Positions 35,190-43,505 of a stretch of DNA of 43,996 nt are shown here, one piece after another. Each line of letters begins with the position of its first letter. Within the stretch, counting starts at the first letter, position 1. Made by a program: the position numbers and the translations under genes. Location: NCBI GenBank assembly GCA_902774005.1, contig CACYGK010000033.1, forward strand, positions 1 through 43,996, written 5' to 3'. The notes below the pieces were generated by a model. The model made no database searches and was not told the origin of the DNA. It saw nothing but the letters and a program-made list of their open reading frames with translations. The stretch is from an uncultured Bacteroidales bacterium. Its GTDB lineage: Bacteria; Bacteroidota; Bacteroidia; Bacteroidales; Bacteroidaceae.

Positions 35190-36245
35190 ATGAAGATAAT
35201 TATCAGAACACTAATATCAGTAATCCTGCTATTCACAGCTACAATCGGGACAGATGCGCAGTCGGTCTCCTCTGACGGCATGCTTACCGACTCCGTTGCA
35301 GCACCCGCATCCAAACCCGGTCTGGGAAAACGGTTAGACAATAAACTGACCGACATCTACTTCAAACTGAGATACGACACCACCTATGTCGCCAGACCAA
35401 AGCAAAAGTGGCTGCTCAGACTGCTTGGCAACTATGCAGGCAACTATATTCATGCCAAAGGTACGGTGAACAACGTATGGTCCAAGTACGACCTGCACAC
35501 CCGCCGTAACACCACCATCGGTCTCGAAGTGAACTACTGCGACCTTGTCGCAACGCTGTCAATAAACCCCGACAAACTTCGTGGCGTATACGATGACTTC
35601 GAACTCAACCTGGAATATCACAGCAGCATGTTCAGCATCGACTTCAGCTATCAGCATTCCACCTCGCTTTCAGGCAATATAAAACTGGAAAACATGGACC
35701 ACCTGAACGAGGACGGACTGAACATGCGCGTAATCAACTTTGCGGGCTACTACACCTTCAACCATCGCCGGTTCTCCTTCCCTGCAGCCCTCTATCAGAA
35801 CTACTACCAGCGACGCTCGGCAGGTTCGTGGCTGGCAGGTCTCAGCTTCCAAGGTGGCAACATCAAGACTACGGAAGAACTGAAGGAAAGAAGTCCTCAA
35901 GCCCCCGAAGTACAGATCACCTTCAATAACTTCGCCCTCGGCGGCGGTTATGGCTACAACTTCGTATTCGGCAAACGTGCGCAATGGCTCCTCCACCTCT
36001 CTGCCCTACCCTCCGTCGTCGTTTACAAACACAATAAACTCATATTGAATCAGAATGAGAAACGCGACCACGGACTGAGTCTCAACATGATATTCAACGA
36101 ACGTGCCGCCCTTGTCTATCACTTCTCCCCCCGCTACTTTATCGGCACATCCGTCATCATAAGCAACTCCATCTTCGACAACGAAAATATAACAGTAAAC
36201 CAGAACAAATGGTTTTCCCGCATCTTCTTCGGTTTCCGCTTGTAA
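35190..36245 (+). CDS. DUF4421 domain-containing exported protein
   Basis: This 351-residue protein has a signal peptide (MKIIIRTLISVILLFTATIG, ending TDAQS). The body is rich in beta-strands with alternating aromatic residues and ends in RIFFGFRL, consistent with an outer-membrane beta-barrel. Segments such as DIYFKLRYDTTYVARPKQKW, YNFVFGKRAQWLLHLSALPS and HFSPRYFIGTSVI match DUF4421, a Bacteroidetes family of unknown function. The frame is open from 35154 within the hairpin, but the ATG at 35190 gives the natural signal peptide. The link to the galactose operon upstream is positional only. Confidence 0.82.
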   Translation: MKIIIRTLISVILLFTATIGTDAQSVSSDGMLTDSVAAPASKPGLGKRLDNKLTDIYFKLRYDTTYVARPKQKWLLRLLGNYAGNYIHAKGTVNNVWSKYDLHTRRNTTIGLEVNYCDLVATLSINPDKLRGVYDDFELNLEYHSSMFSIDFSYQHSTSLSGNIKLENMDHLNEDGLNMRVINFAGYYTFNHRRFSFPAALYQNYYQRRSAGSWLAGLSFQGGNIKTTEELKERSPQAPEVQITFNNFALGGGYGYNFVFGKRAQWLLHLSALPSVVVYKHNKLILNQNEKRDHGLSLNMIFNERAALVYHFSPRYFIGTSVIISNSIFDNENITVNQNKWFSRIFFGFRL

Positions 36246-36274
36246 AGATGGTTCTACTGCCCCGCTCGAGTCAT

Positions 36275-36355
36275 GAGGCTGCAGCGTTCGGAACATGAGC
36301 CTGCCGCTTCATGAGCGTGAGCCTGCCTCTTCATGAGCATGAGCCTGCCTCTTCG
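36275..36355. repeat. 22-bp tandem repeat, about 3.7 units
   Basis: Units begin at 36275, 36297, 36319 and 36341. Units 2 and 3 differ at only two positions (consensus GAGCCTGCCTCTTCATGAGCAT without the last two bases is best conserved); unit 1 is degenerate and unit 4 is cut after GAGCCTGCCTCTTC. The period of 22 is not a multiple of 3, so it is unlikely to be coding. Confidence 0.8.
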
Positions 36356-36608
36356 CATCGCGTTAGTAGTGTGGTGTGTGAGGGGCAAGAACACATGTAG
36401 ACCTCACGCTTTTGTCGAGATTTTTGCGTATCAAGTGCAATTCCACCTCGTCTCTGCCAAGGTCGAAAAAGGCAGGGGACTCAAACGTTTAAGGCGCTGA
36501 ACCCAAACGTTTGCAGCAGGCTCACGGCGTGAGTGCGGCAGGGAAGGGGGCTTACCACTTAAACATCTCACTCTTGAACCCTCTTTATAGCAGAATTTTC
36601 TATATTAC

Positions 36609-36734
36609 CCTCACTTACTCACTCAATCATGCTCTAGCCCTTTACCCATCGAGGCTGTAGCGAGTGACCCTTCCATGAAAAGGGTCACTTATGGGTCACT
36701 CATCGGTTCTTCTAGTGAGGTTCTGTAAGTGAGG
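36609..36734. repeat. Nested inverted repeats
   Basis: Outer arms cctcacttac (36609-36618) and gtaagtgagg (36725-36734) are exact complements. Inside them is a perfect 10-bp stem, agtgaccctt (36663-36672) with aagggtcact (36680-36689), and a further gggtcact copy begins at 36693. The layout could fold as an RNA or mark a recombination site. Confidence 0.7.
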
Positions 36735-37100
36735 TTAGAATCGAAAATTCCTCAAAAATCAAAAAAACTCCTTTGTAATTTTGTAAAGAGAAAGAAAATG
36801 TCAGAAATCTGTTCCCCGGCATGCTGTTTTCTGCGCTATAAGCTGTCAAATCAGCCTGCTTACCGCATATTTCGAACCATTGACCCGGGGATAATGAAAT
36901 TTTGCCTGACTAATTTGGAAGCCTTATAAAGAAGAAAGTTTGGACAGAAGTGTCGTATTTATGTCATGAATGGTCTGAAAAAGCAATAAATTGATGCATT
37001 CTGTACCTTTACTGAGGTTAAGTATGACTGGTATTATTGACCTTGTAATATCTGCTTTATGCTAATAATCAATAGTTTACGATGATGAATTTGGGTTTCG

Positions 37101-37250
37101 CGTTTCAGCGTTTCAGCGTTTCAGTGGGTTTTTGAGGGGTGTACAAACTCTTCCTTATATATATAACTTATTAATTATTAATTAGTTATAAGATTTAAGA
37201 GGGGATGTGTGATACCTTTTTTTGAGTGAAACGGCTGAAACGCTGAAACG
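37101..37250. repeat. Inverted arrays of CGTTTCAG octamers
   Basis: CGTTTCAG is repeated three times at 37101-37124. Its complement CTGAAACG occurs twice at 37235-37250, preceded by a degenerate copy at 37227-37234. The arms enclose 102 bp of very AT-rich DNA. This could form a long cruciform or hairpin, and marks the left side of the AT-rich gene cluster. Confidence 0.85.
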
Positions 37251-37464
37251 CTTCAGCCTGTAGATGCTTACTCTTCCTTTACAAGGCCATCATTTCCCAT
37301 ATATCTTCGTTAAATTGTGGCAAGATACTACTGCTCAAAAAAAATGAATTTATTTTGTTCTGTGTTCGCTTAATCGTATCGTTGACTTCGCCTAAGATAC
37401 TATCAATCGGAAGAGCAAAAATGAAAAAATTCTTTTTTCTTTTTGTTCTTCTCTCACTAATCCG

Positions 37465-37472
37465 TATTTTTG
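37465..37472 (+). promoter_or_regulatory. Predicted promoter of the MNT-domain gene
   Basis: TATTTTTG (37465-37472) matches TAnnTTTG exactly. TTTG at 37442-37445 lies 19 bp upstream, the same spacing as in the gyrA promoter. The start codon is 24 bases downstream of the -7 element. Confidence 0.6.
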
Positions 37473-37495
37473 CAGCGAATAAATATGTCTTTATT

Positions 37496-37792
37496 ATGAC
37501 CAAGAAAGTAATGATTCGTAAAATAGCCGATTATTTCAAAAATAAGCCTGTAAAGAAAGCATGGCTTTTCGGTTCGTATTCCAGAGGAGAAGAAACTCCT
37601 GGAAGCGACGTTGATATATTGGTTGTTTTAGATAATTCCAAACCTGTCGGCATGGAATTCTTTGGCATGTATGAAGATCTGAAGGAACTGTTAGGACGCA
37701 ATGTTGATTTGGTAACAGAGCGTTCACTTGCTCCATTCGCAAGAAATAGCGTCGAACGTGATAGACAACTGATTTATGAGAGAGCTAATTAG
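37496..37792 (+). CDS. Nucleotidyltransferase domain protein (MNT-type antitoxin)
   Basis: A 98-residue minimal nucleotidyltransferase. The fold signature GSYSRGEETPGSDVDILVV contains GS (26-27) and the metal-binding Asp38 and Asp40. Such MntA-like proteins are antitoxins that modify or neutralise HEPN ribonucleases encoded next to them. The frame is open from 37355, but the ATG at 37496 is family typical and has a good promoter upstream. It overlaps by 17 bp the start of a HEPN-like frame that is cut short, so the pair is incomplete in this sequence. Confidence 0.88.
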   Translation: MTKKVMIRKIADYFKNKPVKKAWLFGSYSRGEETPGSDVDILVVLDNSKPVGMEFFGMYEDLKELLGRNVDLVTERSLAPFARNSVERDRQLIYERAN

Positions 37793-37886
37793 AGATCGTG
37801 AACGTCTCTCGCACATGCTTGTTGCTATAGAACGCATTGAGCGATATACATCAAGAAATGGATTGAAGATGAAATTATACAATTGA
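37776..37886 (+). pseudogene. HEPN (DUF86-like) toxin fragment
   Basis: From the ATG at 37776, overlapping the MNT gene by 17 bp, a frame reads MRELIRDRERLSHMLVAIER and stops at 37884 after 36 codons. The start resembles HEPN/DUF86 partners of MNT proteins (MRExIRDxxRLxHMLxAIxxI). The usual remainder of about 75 residues, with the Rx4-6H ribonuclease motif, is missing. The sequence appears to join into an unrelated frame near 37841-37855. It is too short to be a functional toxin. Confidence 0.65.
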
Positions 37887-38128
37887 AAAACGAATTGGTT
37901 GTTCATAATAAGACAAAATATTGGGATATTGCAACATTCATCGAACTTGTCAGAAGATATGAACACATTGTTCCAAATTCAGTTCCAATATTACGTGGTT
38001 TTGTTGATATTCATTGCAAAAGTGCCATGATAAGAATCATTGAGAGTATATATAGTAAACCACATATTAATCTAAGAAAAAAAGGCGATATTATATGGAA
38101 CTACATAAAGGACTATCATCTAAATTAA
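37841..38128 (+). pseudogene. N-terminally truncated fragment of unknown protein
   Basis: This frame is open from just after a stop at 37838-37840 to 38128 (about 95 codons) without any ATG; TTG at 37883 is the only plausible start. It reads IKKWIEDEIIQLKNELVVHN and ends DIIWNYIKDYHLN. I do not recognise a family. Codon use is AT-rich like the next gene. It looks like the 3' remnant of a gene fused by a deletion to the HEPN start. Confidence 0.5.
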
Positions 38129-38182
38129 AAATATACAAACTAAGGATGATTTCATATTACCAAACTTCACAAATCTGAAAGT

Positions 38183-40261
38183 ATGAAAAAGATAGGATAT
38201 ATATATCGCTATAGCGAAGAGCAAAAAAAAGGTATATTGGTGTATGGAGCAAATCCGTATATTTATGGCCTTCCAGCTTTTTATGACAATAATCATAATG
38301 ATAAGCCAATTTTGTTTTCTGAAGATAATTGTATATCAGAAGTTAAGACAGGACAACTGGTATATTTCAAACTAAATACTGATTTACATGCATCACAAAT
38401 AGAGAGAGCCTCATTATCTAATTTTAAAAGGAATATTGTAAGGGGGATTATATCACAATTTATAGAAGATGAGAATTGTATTTCTAGCCTATCTGTTATA
38501 CGTTTTGAGAACCTTAACTCAATCCAATGGGATTGTTCAAAATGCCTAATGAAATGTGAAAAAGCTGGAAGGAAATTATGTTATGATGATAATGAATGTA
38601 GTAAATATGATGACAATGGGTTGCCAAATTCTATTGAAGAGTTGTACACATTATTTGGGAATAGATATCATGATTCTTTGAGTGGTTGGTATGAAATTGA
38701 TAGTGGTTATATATCAATAGACATTTTTGATGTTTCATATTGGATTGACAAAAATATAATTGGAAGTAGAGATTTTTATGGAAGAACAACCAAGCAATTT
38801 ATTAATTTGTTCGAAAATTTTTATTTGTACAGATGCCGAATGTTAAACTGGCATTATTGTAAAATCCATGAATTACAGAAAATTTCCAAAGGGTGGATGG
38901 ATTTGTTATTAAATTTTTCTGATAAAGAGTTAAGTGTAATATTAGGAAAATTTCCTATGCTACAGCCTGCATTACCAGAAAAATATTGTTTCAAATATTT
39001 GGAAAACCTATCAGATGATTATAATTTTCCATCGCTTGACATTTGTGAGGCATATTTTCTTTACCAAATAAATAACACCTTTAAAACAACTAAATATTTA
39101 TATTTGTGTGATGTTTTAAACAAAGTTCAAAACGATAAAGATAGGGAGCAGATATGGGAAAAGAAAAGTTACAATATTTCAGATTTGAATATAGAAGTCA
39201 TACACAAATTTACGAATTTACTGGAATGTAAATTTCATGATGTGGTTCTTATCAATCTTCCAGATAAACTATCCATAATTAGCAACTATTTATACGACGG
39301 CAAGGAAGAAATTAATAGGCATATTTTGAACGACAGAAAATCTTATTTAATAAAATTAGGGAAATATGTGGATGCGTATGAAGATGCTTCATATCTTAAT
39401 TATGAAGCAATTGAAAATTTAGTCTCAGCATATGATGCTATGTCGGATAAAGACAAGGAGGTTTTTGCCTATTCAATAAGGAAAAAAGCAAATGAGTGTG
39501 CTTTACAAATGGTTGAAGATACTTCATATATAAATGATATTTCCCAAATGAGGAAAGTACTAGAATATATTAAAGATTTCTTGGATATATCCACATATGA
39601 AAAAATAAGAAGTAGTACTAATTTGGATTTATCAAAATTAAATAGATTAGACGAATTAAAAATGGCGTTTTCAGTAAACCTGATTTCGGAAGTACAATTT
39701 CTAGAACAATATAAGCATTTGACATTAAATTTTAGTTTAAGTGAATTAACAAAACAGATAGAAGGTATATCATGGTACACAACAATACCATTATCAGTAC
39801 AAAAATATCTAATATATGAGATATTTGAAAAATTTGAATTTAACGGAATAAATACAGAAAAATCTGCAACAACATACTTTGAATGCATATGGAGTATGGA
39901 AGATTTAATAAATTGGCTAAATCGTCAATGTCATGGAAATTTAGATTCAGAATTGGTTAAAAGTATAATTATTGAAAAGACTGCCACATTAAATGAAGAA
40001 GATAGGAGGAGGTTGTTCAAAGATGAGAATATTTCGTCTCAATCACATAGAAAACAGCGATCTACCGATGAAGTTTTTGATGATGATGATGGTGAAAGCT
40101 ATGATAATTGTAACAATAATGATGATTATAGTTGTTATGAGGGAAAACCAACTTATGAACGATATGGTGGTTCGTATGCACAAGACGTTGAAGGATATAG
40201 TGATGATGACATAGATACAATATTTGATGGGGATCCTTCGGCATATTGGAACATAGATTAG
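38183..40261 (+). CDS. 692-residue protein of unknown function, cold-shock-like N-terminus and acidic tail
   Basis: I do not recognise a characterised family. Residues 4-65 (IGYIYRYSEEQKKGILVYG, then PILFSEDNC and VKTGQLVYFKLN) have the spacing of a cold-shock/S1-like OB fold, which would suggest nucleic-acid binding. A cysteine cluster follows (C118, C121, C125, C133, C139), a possible zinc site. Residues 150-620 are predominantly helical, without an obvious catalytic motif. The last 60 residues are low-complexity Asp/Asn followed by a distinctive tail ending SDDDIDTIFDGDPSAYWNID. I believe similar tails occur on other Bacteroidales proteins, but this needs a search. Base composition is far more AT-rich than the housekeeping genes, indicating horizontal acquisition. 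It starts 54 bp after the truncated fragment. A defence or stress role is only a guess. Confidence 0.7.
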   Translation: MKKIGYIYRYSEEQKKGILVYGANPYIYGLPAFYDNNHNDKPILFSEDNCISEVKTGQLVYFKLNTDLHASQIERASLSNFKRNIVRGIISQFIEDENCISSLSVIRFENLNSIQWDCSKCLMKCEKAGRKLCYDDNECSKYDDNGLPNSIEELYTLFGNRYHDSLSGWYEIDSGYISIDIFDVSYWIDKNIIGSRDFYGRTTKQFINLFENFYLYRCRMLNWHYCKIHELQKISKGWMDLLLNFSDKELSVILGKFPMLQPALPEKYCFKYLENLSDDYNFPSLDICEAYFLYQINNTFKTTKYLYLCDVLNKVQNDKDREQIWEKKSYNISDLNIEVIHKFTNLLECKFHDVVLINLPDKLSIISNYLYDGKEEINRHILNDRKSYLIKLGKYVDAYEDASYLNYEAIENLVSAYDAMSDKDKEVFAYSIRKKANECALQMVEDTSYINDISQMRKVLEYIKDFLDISTYEKIRSSTNLDLSKLNRLDELKMAFSVNLISEVQFLEQYKHLTLNFSLSELTKQIEGISWYTTIPLSVQKYLIYEIFEKFEFNGINTEKSATTYFECIWSMEDLINWLNRQCHGNLDSELVKSIIIEKTATLNEEDRRRLFKDENISSQSHRKQRSTDEVFDDDDGESYDNCNNNDDYSCYEGKPTYERYGGSYAQDVEGYSDDDIDTIFDGDPSAYWNID

Positions 40262-40290
40262 ATATCTTTTTTTCTTATATTAGCATACTT

Positions 40291-40704
40291 ATGAAAGAGA
40301 TAATACATATCAACAAGGAGAATTACAAGGATTACATGAATCTTGATATAATAGCATTTTCTTTTGCTTTTGGTGGAGCACAAGGTAGTCCTGGCGAGAT
40401 TATTGTCGTTACAAAGGATGCCCAATTATATGATATGAATTACTGTTATGATAACATAACAATTGAGATGTGTTATGAGGTCTGTCCTCCATTGAAAGGT
40501 TGTTCTTTTGGTATGTTTGAAGTGGAGAAAACACCTATCGGATGGGAAGGTATAAGTTTAGGTGCAGGGAATTTCCTTGTTCTGGCTGAACCCTTATATG
40601 ATCAACTCATACAAGAAATGTCCGAGATTCCTCCTTATATTCTATATGGTAGATGGATTAACATGGTAATAAATAAGATTAATACCCAAGAGACAAGTAA
40701 CTAA
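40291..40704 (+). CDS. Unknown 137-residue protein (possible immunity-type)
   Basis: The small soluble protein has no signal peptide or membrane helix. It starts MKEIIHINKENYKDYMNLD and contains AFSFAFGGAQGSPGEIIVVT, an acidic central part and a C-terminal LYGRWINMVINK. The frame is open from 40246 within the previous gene's end; the ATG at 40291 is preferred. Its size, solubility and place next to a large unknown gene resemble immunity proteins of contact-dependent or polymorphic toxin systems, but no toxin domain is visible nearby, so function is unassigned. It lies 29 bp after the 692-residue gene and has the same AT-rich composition. Confidence 0.65.
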   Translation: MKEIIHINKENYKDYMNLDIIAFSFAFGGAQGSPGEIIVVTKDAQLYDMNYCYDNITIEMCYEVCPPLKGCSFGMFEVEKTPIGWEGISLGAGNFLVLAEPLYDQLIQEMSEIPPYILYGRWINMVINKINTQETSN

Positions 40705-40759
40705 AAGAAAATGGATGGGATTAATACACAATAATGATTTTATAGTACAAAATTAAGGC

Positions 40760-41407
40760 ATGAACATACTTTATAAATCCATCTTATTCCTTTCATTCAT
40801 TCTATTGATAGGATGTAATGGAAGAAATCAAGGAGCAAGAACAGATATTTCTTCTGATTCAGCAAAAATACGAACTGATTCTGTTGAGGAGAATGCCAGG
40901 TTGGACGAGATTGACACATCTATGAATGATACTATTGTAGGAGTTTTTGATGGGAAGAGAAAGGACACTTTAATAGCAGAATTGATGGAAGAGAGGACTT
41001 CTGGGGATTGTGTCGTAAGAAACTGGAGAATTGTATCGAAATCCAACTCCATTAAACCAATGATATTACAAAACCGTTATAGTGTACGTTTTGTTGAGGA
41101 AGGAGATTTAGACGGAAATGGAACGGATGAATTTGGAATAAGAGTTGAGGGTGATGTTGGCATGTGGAATTCATACATCGTTTATTCCTGCATAAATGGA
41201 GAATGGAAGGTGCTGCTTGATTCTATTTTTACATACAGTCCGCATTTTTACGAGGAACTGAATAATGGTAAAGATATTGTTCAGACAACTGTAAAGAAGG
41301 GCTTTTTGAGAATTAGGTTTAGCGATGTAAGAAATGATGAAATTTGCATCGTTGATACGATTGTAAGGATAAAAGATCTATCCTTACAATCTGTTATCAA
41401 GGAATAA
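40760..41407 (+). CDS. Predicted lipoprotein of unknown function
   Basis: The 215-residue protein has a lipoprotein signal peptide with lipobox LLIGC (Cys19), so it should be lipid-anchored in the envelope. After a Ser/Asp-rich linker (about 20-60), the body contains EEGDLDGNGTDEFGIRVEG, a DxDxNGxDE loop like those of calcium-binding or FG-GAP-type repeats, then a beta-rich region (WNSYIVYSCINGEWKVLLDS). No family is recognised. It is the last gene of the AT-rich island and is followed by a hairpin at 41440-41471. Confidence 0.72.
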   Translation: MNILYKSILFLSFILLIGCNGRNQGARTDISSDSAKIRTDSVEENARLDEIDTSMNDTIVGVFDGKRKDTLIAELMEERTSGDCVVRNWRIVSKSNSIKPMILQNRYSVRFVEEGDLDGNGTDEFGIRVEGDVGMWNSYIVYSCINGEWKVLLDSIFTYSPHFYEELNNGKDIVQTTVKKGFLRIRFSDVRNDEICIVDTIVRIKDLSLQSVIKE

Positions 41408-41439
41408 AGGTTTTTATATACATCCAATACACAAGAAAT

Positions 41440-41471
41440 CACTCGCATCGGGAATCATCCTGGTGCGAGTG
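41440..41471 (+). terminator. Hairpin downstream of the lipoprotein gene
   Basis: Arms CACTCGCATCGGGA (41440-41453) and TCCTGGTGCGAGTG (41458-41471) pair with two mismatches around a 4-base loop. No clear T-run follows. The position, 33 bp after the lipoprotein stop and before the nadE promoter, suits a terminator. Confidence 0.55.
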
Positions 41472-41563
41472 CTGTATATATTAATAATGTGTAGGGAAAT
41501 GGGTGTTTTTCCGGAAAAGTGAAAAATGTTCAGAAAAAAGTGTCGGAAGTGGGATATATTTAG

Positions 41564-41572
41564 TACTTTTGC
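41564..41572 (+). promoter_or_regulatory. Predicted nadE promoter, -7 element
   Basis: TACTTTTGC exactly matches the Bacteroidetes -7 consensus. No strong -33 element is visible. The downstream leader (41587-41627) holds three purine-rich direct repeats of the form GGAAGTTAAAAA. Confidence 0.6.
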
Positions 41573-41637
41573 ACGAAATAAATTAAAAGGGAAGTAAAAA
41601 AAAGAAGTTAAAAAGGAAGTTAAAAAGCCAATTAATC

Positions 41638-43505
41638 ATGAACTACGGATTTGTAAAAGTAGCATCGGCTATACCTAGTGTGCGAGTTGCCGATTGCAAC
41701 TATAATGAACAACATATCGAGAGTCTTGTGCTTCAGGCAGAAGGCAAGGGTGTTGAAATCATCTGTTTTCCGGAACTTAGTATATGCGGATATACGTGTG
41801 CCGACCTGTTTGGTCAGCAACTCGTGCTCGACAGCTGTCAGGAAGCCCTGTTCCGTCTGCTCGACGTTACCCGCTCACTCAATATCATAAGTATAATAGG
41901 CATGCCTGTACAGTATAACGGTATGCTCTTTAATGCCGCTGTAGTGGTGCAGGGCGGAAAGATTCTCGGAATAGTACCTAAGACTTATCTTCCCAACTAT
42001 CGTGAATTCTACGAGAAGCGCTGGTTCACCTCGGCTCTCGCCATAGATACCGTGGAGACTCACCTCTGCGGACAGGCAGTCACGATGGGACGCAACCTCA
42101 TATTCAACGCGTCGAGCTGTAATTTTGCCATCGAGCTGTGCGAGGACGTATGGGCACCTATACCTCCAAGCACGAACCTTGCAATGCAGGGAGCTGAAAT
42201 CATATTCAACCTGAGTGCGTCGAACGAAGTAATCGGTAAACACAGTTACCTCACTTCCCTACTCTCTCAGCAGTCGGCACGCTGCATCTGCGGTTATGTG
42301 TATTCTTCGTCGGGTTATGGAGAATCAACCCAGGACCTTGTTTTTGCAGGTAATGCCCTGATTTATGAAAACGGTACGCTGCTTGCAAGGAGTGACCGCT
42401 TCTCGCTTAGCGAACAGATGGTAATAAGTGAGATTGACGTAGAGCGTCTGAATACGGAGCGCCGCATCAATACTACCTTTGCAGATAATATCCGAAATAA
42501 TGAGGGTTCGATCAAGGAAATAGTGGCACAGACCGTCACTCCGAATTACGATTTCCAACTCACCCGCTGGGTCAACCCGCATCCTTTCGTTCCGTCGGGC
42601 GACGAACTGAAAAACCGTTGCGAGGAGATATTTGCAATTCAGGTGGAAGGACTTGCAAAACGTATCGAACACACTAATGCACAATCGATTGTCATTGGTA
42701 TAAGTGGCGGACTTGACTCTACGCTGGCTCTCCTCGTCTGTGTGAAGACTATGGATAAGCTGCAACGTCCACGAGGCGAGATTATCGGAGTGACTATGCC
42801 TGGATTCGGTACTACAGACCGCACATACCATAATGCCATGACCCTCATGAAGACTCTTGGCATTACCATCAAGGAGATAAGCATCAAGGAGGCTTGCATA
42901 CAGCATTTCAAGGATATTCAGCACGACATGAAGAATCATGACGTGACATACGAGAATGCTCAGGCACGCGAACGTACTCAGATTCTGATGGACGTAGCAA
43001 ACAAGTACGGAGGTTTCGTAATAGGTACGGGTGACCTGTCGGAACTGGCACTCGGATGGTGTACCTATAATGCCGACCACATGTCGAACTACGGAGTGAA
43101 CTGCTCTATTCCGAAGACTCTGGTGAAGTACCTCGTAGCATGGGTGGCACATACAAATATCGACCCGGAAGCAAAAGAGACTCTGCTCGACGTTGTAGAT
43201 ACTCCTATCTCGCCCGTCTGGGATTCAGTCCGAAGAAGATATACTTCCTTGCAAAGCAGGCATTTATCAATCAGGACAATCCTACCACGGAGGGCGACTT
43301 CCCAGTGACCAAATACGACGAGACAACTATACGTCTGTGGCTCACCACATTCTGTCACCGTTTCTTCACGCAGCAGTTCAAACGCAGCTGTCTGCCTGAC
43401 GGTCCGAAGGTGGGTAGCGTCAGTCTGTCGCCTCGCGGCGACTGGCGAATGCCGAGCGATGCAAGCTATTCTATATGGTTGAAGGAATGTGAGAGTCTGA
43501 AATAA
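41638..43505 (+). pseudogene. nadE: Glutamine-dependent NAD+ synthetase, frameshifted near the 3' end
   Basis: The enzyme amidates nicotinic acid adenine dinucleotide to NAD+, the last step of NAD synthesis. The N-terminal nitrilase-type glutaminase has its triad E46 (FPELSICGY), K115 (VPKTYLPNYREFYEKRWF) and C168 (IELCEDVW). The synthetase domain has the ATP loop SGGLDST (356-362) and [17 protein letters not shown]. After DVVDTPISP at about 43213 the frame breaks: the usual block of about 35 residues, including a QKTEDLVGPYELHDFFL-like stretch, is missing, and the family C-terminus ([17 protein letters not shown], then [16 protein letters not shown]) continues in the other frame to 43505. 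Read straight, the first frame ends at 43308. Since nadE is normally essential, an assembly error is the likeliest explanation. Confidence 0.9.

Larger units (their letters stand above)
36246..37495. other. 1.25-kb region without a convincing gene, start of the accessory island
   Basis: No open frame here has recognisable protein features. The left part (to about 36560) is relatively GC-rich and holds 22-bp tandem units (36275-36355), two AAACGTTT palindromes 22 bp apart (36483, 36505) and small palindromes such as CTCACGGCGTGAG. A nested inverted repeat covers 36609-36734. An inverted pair of CGTTTCAG arrays covers 37101-37250. From about 37100 the DNA becomes AT-rich. The region separates conserved housekeeping genes from the island genes and looks like old insertion or recombination scar DNA. 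Confidence 0.6.

Noticed and set aside
36729-36929. 66-codon frame in the gene-free region.
   Set aside because: It has no ATG at its left end, no recognisable motif, no promoter and atypical codon use.
37101-37250. CRISPR array reading of the CGTTTCAG repeats, and likewise of the 22-bp units at 36275.
   Set aside because: The repeat units are contiguous without unique spacers, too short, and no cas genes are present.
36246-37495. A hidden tRNA or rRNA gene in the gene-free region as an island attachment site.
   Set aside because: I could not find a cloverleaf with a T-loop GTTCRANNC pattern or rRNA-like sequence by eye. A tRNA scan would be decisive.
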